From positions 1-64,000 of the forward strand of contig NZ_JAKHSK010000013.1 of the NCBI RefSeq assembly GCF_023499215.1: a DNA stretch of 64,000 bases, read 5' to 3'. This stretch comes from Zunongwangia pacifica. Its GTDB lineage: Bacteria; Bacteroidota; Bacteroidia; Flavobacteriales; Flavobacteriaceae. Of the stretch, positions 60,807-64,000 are shown one piece after another; the first letter of the stretch is position 1, and each line of letters starts with the position of its first letter. The position numbers and the translations under genes were made by a program. Under the pieces are notes generated by a model. It did no database searches, had not been told where the DNA came from, and saw nothing but the letters and a program-made list of their open reading frames with translations.

Positions 60807-61818
60807 GATTCTTTTATTATATACTGGTGGTACCATTGGTATGATAAAAGATTATGAAACAGGAGCTTTAAAGCCCTTTAATTTTGACGATCTTCTGCAA
60901 AATATTCCAGAATTAAATATTCTGGAACATGAGATCGAAACGCTGAGTTTTGAGCATCCTATAGATTCTTCAGATATGAACCCTGAAGAGTGGCGAAAAA
61001 TTGCTTCGATTATTTATGAACGTTATGAAACCTATGATGGTTTTGTAGTGTTGCATGGAAGTGATACCATGTCCTATACGGCATCTGCACTAAGTTTTAT
61101 GTTCGAGAACTTAAGTAAGCCGGTTATTTTTACAGGTTCCCAGCTACCTATAGGAGATCTTAGGACAGATGCCAAGGAAAATTTGATAACCAGCATACAA
61201 ATTGCAGGTTTACAGAAAAACGGAAAACCTGTTATTGCCGAGGTAGGTTTGTATTTTGAGTATAAGTTATACCGCGCTAATAGAACCACTAAAATAAATG
61301 CAGAACATTTTCAGGCATTTGCCTCGCTTAATTATCCGCCGTTAGCAGAATCTGGCGTACATTTGTCTGTAAGTTCTAAAAGTCTTTGGAAACAAAGCAG
61401 AAAACAGCAGTTAAAACTACATCCTCGTTTTAATACAGATGTTGTGATCTTAAAAATGTTTCCGGGGATAACAAAAGAGGTGGTGACTCATATTTTAAGT
61501 CTTAAAGATTTAAAAGGGGTAGTTTTAGAAACCTACGGAAGTGGGAATGCGCCAACACAGCCTTGGTTTTTAGCATTGTTGGAAGAAAAAATAAATGCCG
61601 GACTTAGGGTGGTAAATGTTACCCAATGTGCTGGCGGAAGTGTGGCTATGGGAAATTATGAAACTAGTGTCGCCCTGAAAAAGATAGGAGTAGTCTCGGG
61701 AAAAGACATCACTACTGAAGCGGCGATAGCTAAATTAATGTATTTATTAGATAAAAAATTAACACATAAAGTCTTTAAAACTATATATGAAACCTCGTTA
61801 AGAGGGGAAATGTCGTAA
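60790..61818 (+). CDS. ansA: Type I (cytoplasmic) asparaginase
   Basis: 342 residues, no signal peptide. Nucleophile Thr12 in LLYTGGTIG; second signature VLHGSDTMSYTASALSFM near 88; GSQLPIGDLRTDAKENL near 115 and a lysine in a later conserved stretch. Hydrolyses L-asparagine to aspartate and ammonia. Starts inside the end of the acyltransferase gene. Some type I enzymes are allosterically regulated by asparagine; nothing here shows it. Confidence 0.93.
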   Translation: MAKKTKILLLYTGGTIGMIKDYETGALKPFNFDDLLQNIPELNILEHEIETLSFEHPIDSSDMNPEEWRKIASIIYERYETYDGFVVLHGSDTMSYTASALSFMFENLSKPVIFTGSQLPIGDLRTDAKENLITSIQIAGLQKNGKPVIAEVGLYFEYKLYRANRTTKINAEHFQAFASLNYPPLAESGVHLSVSSKSLWKQSRKQQLKLHPRFNTDVVILKMFPGITKEVVTHILSLKDLKGVVLETYGSGNAPTQPWFLALLEEKINAGLRVVNVTQCAGGSVAMGNYETSVALKKIGVVSGKDITTEAAIAKLMYLLDKKLTHKVFKTIYETSLRGEMS

Positions 61819-61888
61819 AATTAACGAATCATACTTGACCGAGATCATTTTTTTTTGTTATTTGGCGCACCGTTTTAAACATTAAACT

Positions 61889-61976
61889 AGAGAGGTGGCC
61901 GAGTGGTCGAAGGCGCACGCCTGGAAAGTGTGTATACGCCAAAAGCGTATCGAGGGTTCGAATCCCTTCCTCTCTG
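61889..61976 (+). tRNA. tRNA-Ser (GGA)
   Basis: 88-base class II tRNA. Acceptor stem AGAGAGG/CCTCTCT with discriminator G; anticodon stem CACGC/GTGTG round the loop CTGGAAA, so the anticodon is GGA. A long variable arm follows, then GGTTCGAATCCC of the T arm. CCA is not encoded. It reads serine UCC/UCU codons. No other tRNA is adjacent. Confidence 0.96.
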
Positions 61977-62046
61977 CTTGTGTTTTTATTAAAAAATTAT
62001 TTTTATATCTTTAACCCTTTAACTAATTAAATTAAGACAAACAGTA

Positions 62047-62850
62047 ATGAAAAGATTATTTTCTATTTTGGTAATCGCTGCGATTATGGTGTTAGGTGCC
62101 GGTAATCTTAAGGCGGCAAACATGGTTAACACATTGCCAGGTACGATAGCAACTTTCGTTCAGGAAGATGAAGATGCTACTACGGCAACGGCTGATGCAG
62201 ACGAAAAAGTTAGCTTTCATCAGCAATTAAAAAAACGTTTTATTGAAGGTGGTGCCGGATTCATGGGTATTGTACTTTTATGTCTTATTCTTGGTTTGGC
62301 AATTGCCATAGAGAGAATTATCTATTTAAACCTTGCCACTACAAACACAAAAAAATTAGCGCGTAATGTAGAAGAAGCTTTAAACAGCGGAGGTATTGAA
62401 GCTGCTAAAGAAGTGTGTAGAAATACAAGAGGACCTGTAGCTTCTATTTATTACCAAGGTCTTGATCGAGCTGACGAAAGCATTGAATCTGCAGAGAAAG
62501 CTGTGGTTGCTTATGGTGGTGTTCAAATGGGACAATTAGAAAAGAATGTTTCTTGGGTGTCTTTATTTATCGCGCTTGCTCCTATGCTTGGTTTCATGGG
62601 GACGGTAATTGGTATGATCGAAGCTTTCGATAAAATCGAGGCTGCTGGTGATATGCAACCATCTCTTGTTGCTGGAGGTATTAAAGTAGCACTTCTTACT
62701 ACGGTATTTGGACTTATTGTTGCAATTATCCTTCAGATTTTCTACAACTACATTATCGCTAAGATCGATAGTATCGTAAATGATATGGAAGATGCTTCTA
62801 TCTTATTAATTGATATGCTTGTAGATTACAAAAACAAAAAAAGAGTATAA
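62047..62850 (+). CDS. exbB: ExbB/TolQ/MotA-family proton-channel protein
   Basis: 267 residues. An extra N-terminal hydrophobic segment or signal peptide (about 1-23) and an acidic linker precede the ExbB core with three membrane helices: FMGIVLLCLILGLAIAIERIIYL near 75, VSLFIALAPMLGFMGTVIGMIEAF near 175, and KVALLTTVFGLIVAIILQIFYNYI near 222. With ExbD it harvests proton-motive force for TonB. The N-terminal extension is common in flavobacteria. First gene of a four-gene cluster running past the window edge. Confidence 0.94.
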   Translation: MKRLFSILVIAAIMVLGAGNLKAANMVNTLPGTIATFVQEDEDATTATADADEKVSFHQQLKKRFIEGGAGFMGIVLLCLILGLAIAIERIIYLNLATTNTKKLARNVEEALNSGGIEAAKEVCRNTRGPVASIYYQGLDRADESIESAEKAVVAYGGVQMGQLEKNVSWVSLFIALAPMLGFMGTVIGMIEAFDKIEAAGDMQPSLVAGGIKVALLTTVFGLIVAIILQIFYNYIIAKIDSIVNDMEDASILLIDMLVDYKNKKRV

Positions 62851-62871
62851 TAAGACCTGACTAATAAAGTT

Positions 62872-63309
62872 ATGACTTTACATAAAATTTTAAAATATGT
62901 TGCATTAGTTATAGGTGTGCTAGGACTTATCTTCTTAGGAAGAGTTCTTGCTGCTGGTGACGATGCGATTGAGGCATCGGCAGATGTGCAAAACAGCGTA
63001 CTGGAACCTATGATGTGGATCTCATATCTGGTACTGGCAGTTGTTATTGCTCTTGTCGCGATCTTTGTTATTGCAGGATTGTTCCGTGGTAACATTAAAA
63101 ATACAATAATTGGTATAGTATCCTTTGCAGTAGTTGTTTTGGTATCATATTTGTTGACTAGTGGTACACAGATAACTACAAACGACGGAGATATTTTATC
63201 TGCAAGTGCTGTACATTGGGTAGGAGCTGGTTTAGTTTGTTTCTATATTCTTGCGGCATTGGCAATATTAGCAATGGTATTTTCCGGAGTTAAAAAATTA
63301 ATAAGTTAA
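62872..63309 (+). CDS. Four-helix membrane protein between exbB and exbD
   Basis: 145 residues with hydrophobic segments at about 8-26, 48-70, 76-95 and 115-140. Proteins of this size regularly lie between exbB and exbD in Flavobacteriia, but I know no function; an accessory subunit of the energising complex is plausible. It starts 21 bases after exbB and ends 6 bases before exbD, so it belongs to the operon. Confidence 0.75.
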   Translation: MTLHKILKYVALVIGVLGLIFLGRVLAAGDDAIEASADVQNSVLEPMMWISYLVLAVVIALVAIFVIAGLFRGNIKNTIIGIVSFAVVVLVSYLLTSGTQITTNDGDILSASAVHWVGAGLVCFYILAALAILAMVFSGVKKLIS

Positions 63310-63315
63310 GAACCT

Positions 63316-63927
63316 ATGGCTAGAAGAGCATCACCAGAAGTAAATGCGGGATCTATGGCAGACATCGCTTTCTTGCTTCTTATCTTCTTCCTGGTAACCA
63401 CTACCATCGAGACAGATAAGGGGATTAGTAGAAAGCTTCCGCCATGGCAGCCTGAAGATGTGGACCCACCTACGCTTAAAATGCGGAATGTGTTTGAAGT
63501 AGTTGTTAATGCTAACAACGATTTGTTGGTGGAAGGAGAAGAAATGGAACTGAAGGATCTAAGAAAGGCTGCATTCGACTTCCTTGATAATGGAGGAGGA
63601 AGCGGAAGCGAGGCTTGTAGCTTCTGTCAGGGTTCTGCAGATCCAAATTTATCTGTAAATCCTCAGAAAGCGGTGATTTCTTTGGTGAATAACCGTGGTA
63701 CAGAATATGGTACTTATATTGCAGTGCAAAATGAATTGGTGGCTGCTTATAATGAATTGAGAAACCGTGAAGCTAAACGTCTGTATGGTTCGACTTTTGT
63801 TGAACTTGAGACTGAGTATAACGATCCTAAAACAGGTGAAGGTAGAAAGGAATCTTTAAAGGAAAAAATCGAAGCAATTAAAGATATGATTCCTCAAAAG
63901 CTTTCTGAAGCCGAGCCTAAAGGCTAA
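63316..63927 (+). CDS. exbD: ExbD/TolR biopolymer transport protein (first copy)
   Basis: 203 residues. One N-terminal membrane helix with the proton-carrying Asp16 (SMADIAFLLLIFFLVTTTIETDKG) and a periplasmic domain. Longer than typical ExbD (~140): a Gly/Ser stretch with a CSFC pair (near 97-103) and a C-terminal Glu/Lys-rich extension, as is often seen in the first of the two flavobacterial ExbD copies. Confidence 0.92.
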   Translation: MARRASPEVNAGSMADIAFLLLIFFLVTTTIETDKGISRKLPPWQPEDVDPPTLKMRNVFEVVVNANNDLLVEGEEMELKDLRKAAFDFLDNGGGSGSEACSFCQGSADPNLSVNPQKAVISLVNNRGTEYGTYIAVQNELVAAYNELRNREAKRLYGSTFVELETEYNDPKTGEGRKESLKEKIEAIKDMIPQKLSEAEPKG

Positions 63928-63962
63928 CAGCCTTTTTAAACTAAATTAATAGAACATTTATT

Positions 63963-64000
63963 ATGTCTAAATTTACAAAGAAAAAGTCTGGAGATTTGCC
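63963..64000 (+). CDS. exbD: Second ExbD (start only, cut by window edge)
   Basis: ATG 63963 opens MSKFTKKKSGDLP, the characteristic beginning of the second ExbD in the flavobacterial exbB-orf-exbD-exbD cluster. Only 12 full codons are in the window. Confidence 0.75.
   Translation, partial: MSKFTKKKSGDL

Overview
The window looks like chromosomal DNA of a marine-type flavobacterium (Bacteroidota, Flavobacteriaceae, in the general neighbourhood of Zunongwangia, Salegentibacter or Gramella; I cannot fix the genus). The reasons are the AT-rich composition, promoters of the Bacteroidetes type (TTG, about 20 bases, then TAnnTTTG), lipoproteins with acidic residues just after the lipid cysteine, and families typical of this group: the SDR-type threonine dehydrogenase, an exbB-orf-exbD-exbD cluster, a solute symporter with a DUF4212 partner, DUF4174, DUF7000 and a membrane-anchored MutS-like ATPase.

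Layout. 1-4131: the tail of a probable IS110-type transposase, a gene-free stretch of palindromic repeats, then three minus-strand genes (flavin disulfide oxidoreductase, SDR, DoxX) separated by three copies of one ~190-base spacer. 4132-12240: mfd, a YeeZ-like NAD-binding protein, an M28 peptidase, a CBS protein and a small zinc-ribbon protein. 12241-23263: peptidases (papain-like lipoprotein, DPP IV-like), OsmC, the MutS-like protein and a run of small envelope or hypothetical genes. 23264-32464: short ssb, sodium symporter pair, HDAC-like deacetylase, ClC channel, metG. 32886-43565: lipoproteins, YraN, M13 peptidase, threonine dehydrogenase, cold-shock protein, a second ClC with CBS domains, aspS. 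43795-52011: a YwqK-repeat protein, a tetR-tolC-MFP-RND efflux operon and a divergent polyprenyl synthase. 52311-64000: odhA-odhB, an intact IS1182-family element, a retropepsin-like protease, tatD-plsC-asparaginase, tRNA-Ser(GGA) and the start of the exbB/exbD energy-transduction operon, which runs off the right edge.

Most genes are ordinary core or housekeeping functions, and I see no prophage, CRISPR array, secondary-metabolite cluster or defence island. The more unusual signals lie between the genes. These are 7-base-periodic sequence directly after several stop codons, a threefold spacer duplication, a perfect 13-base inverted repeat lying over the tetR promoter, phased 14-16 base palindromes upstream of ssb, an unlisted 36-residue membrane protein with its own consensus promoter, and a ~137-base MITE whose ends match the IS1182 element 29 kb away and whose interior is a REP-like palindrome. 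Several genes need a TTG or GTG start; elsewhere I moved the start to an internal ATG or GTG where signal peptides, lipoboxes or promoter position called for it.
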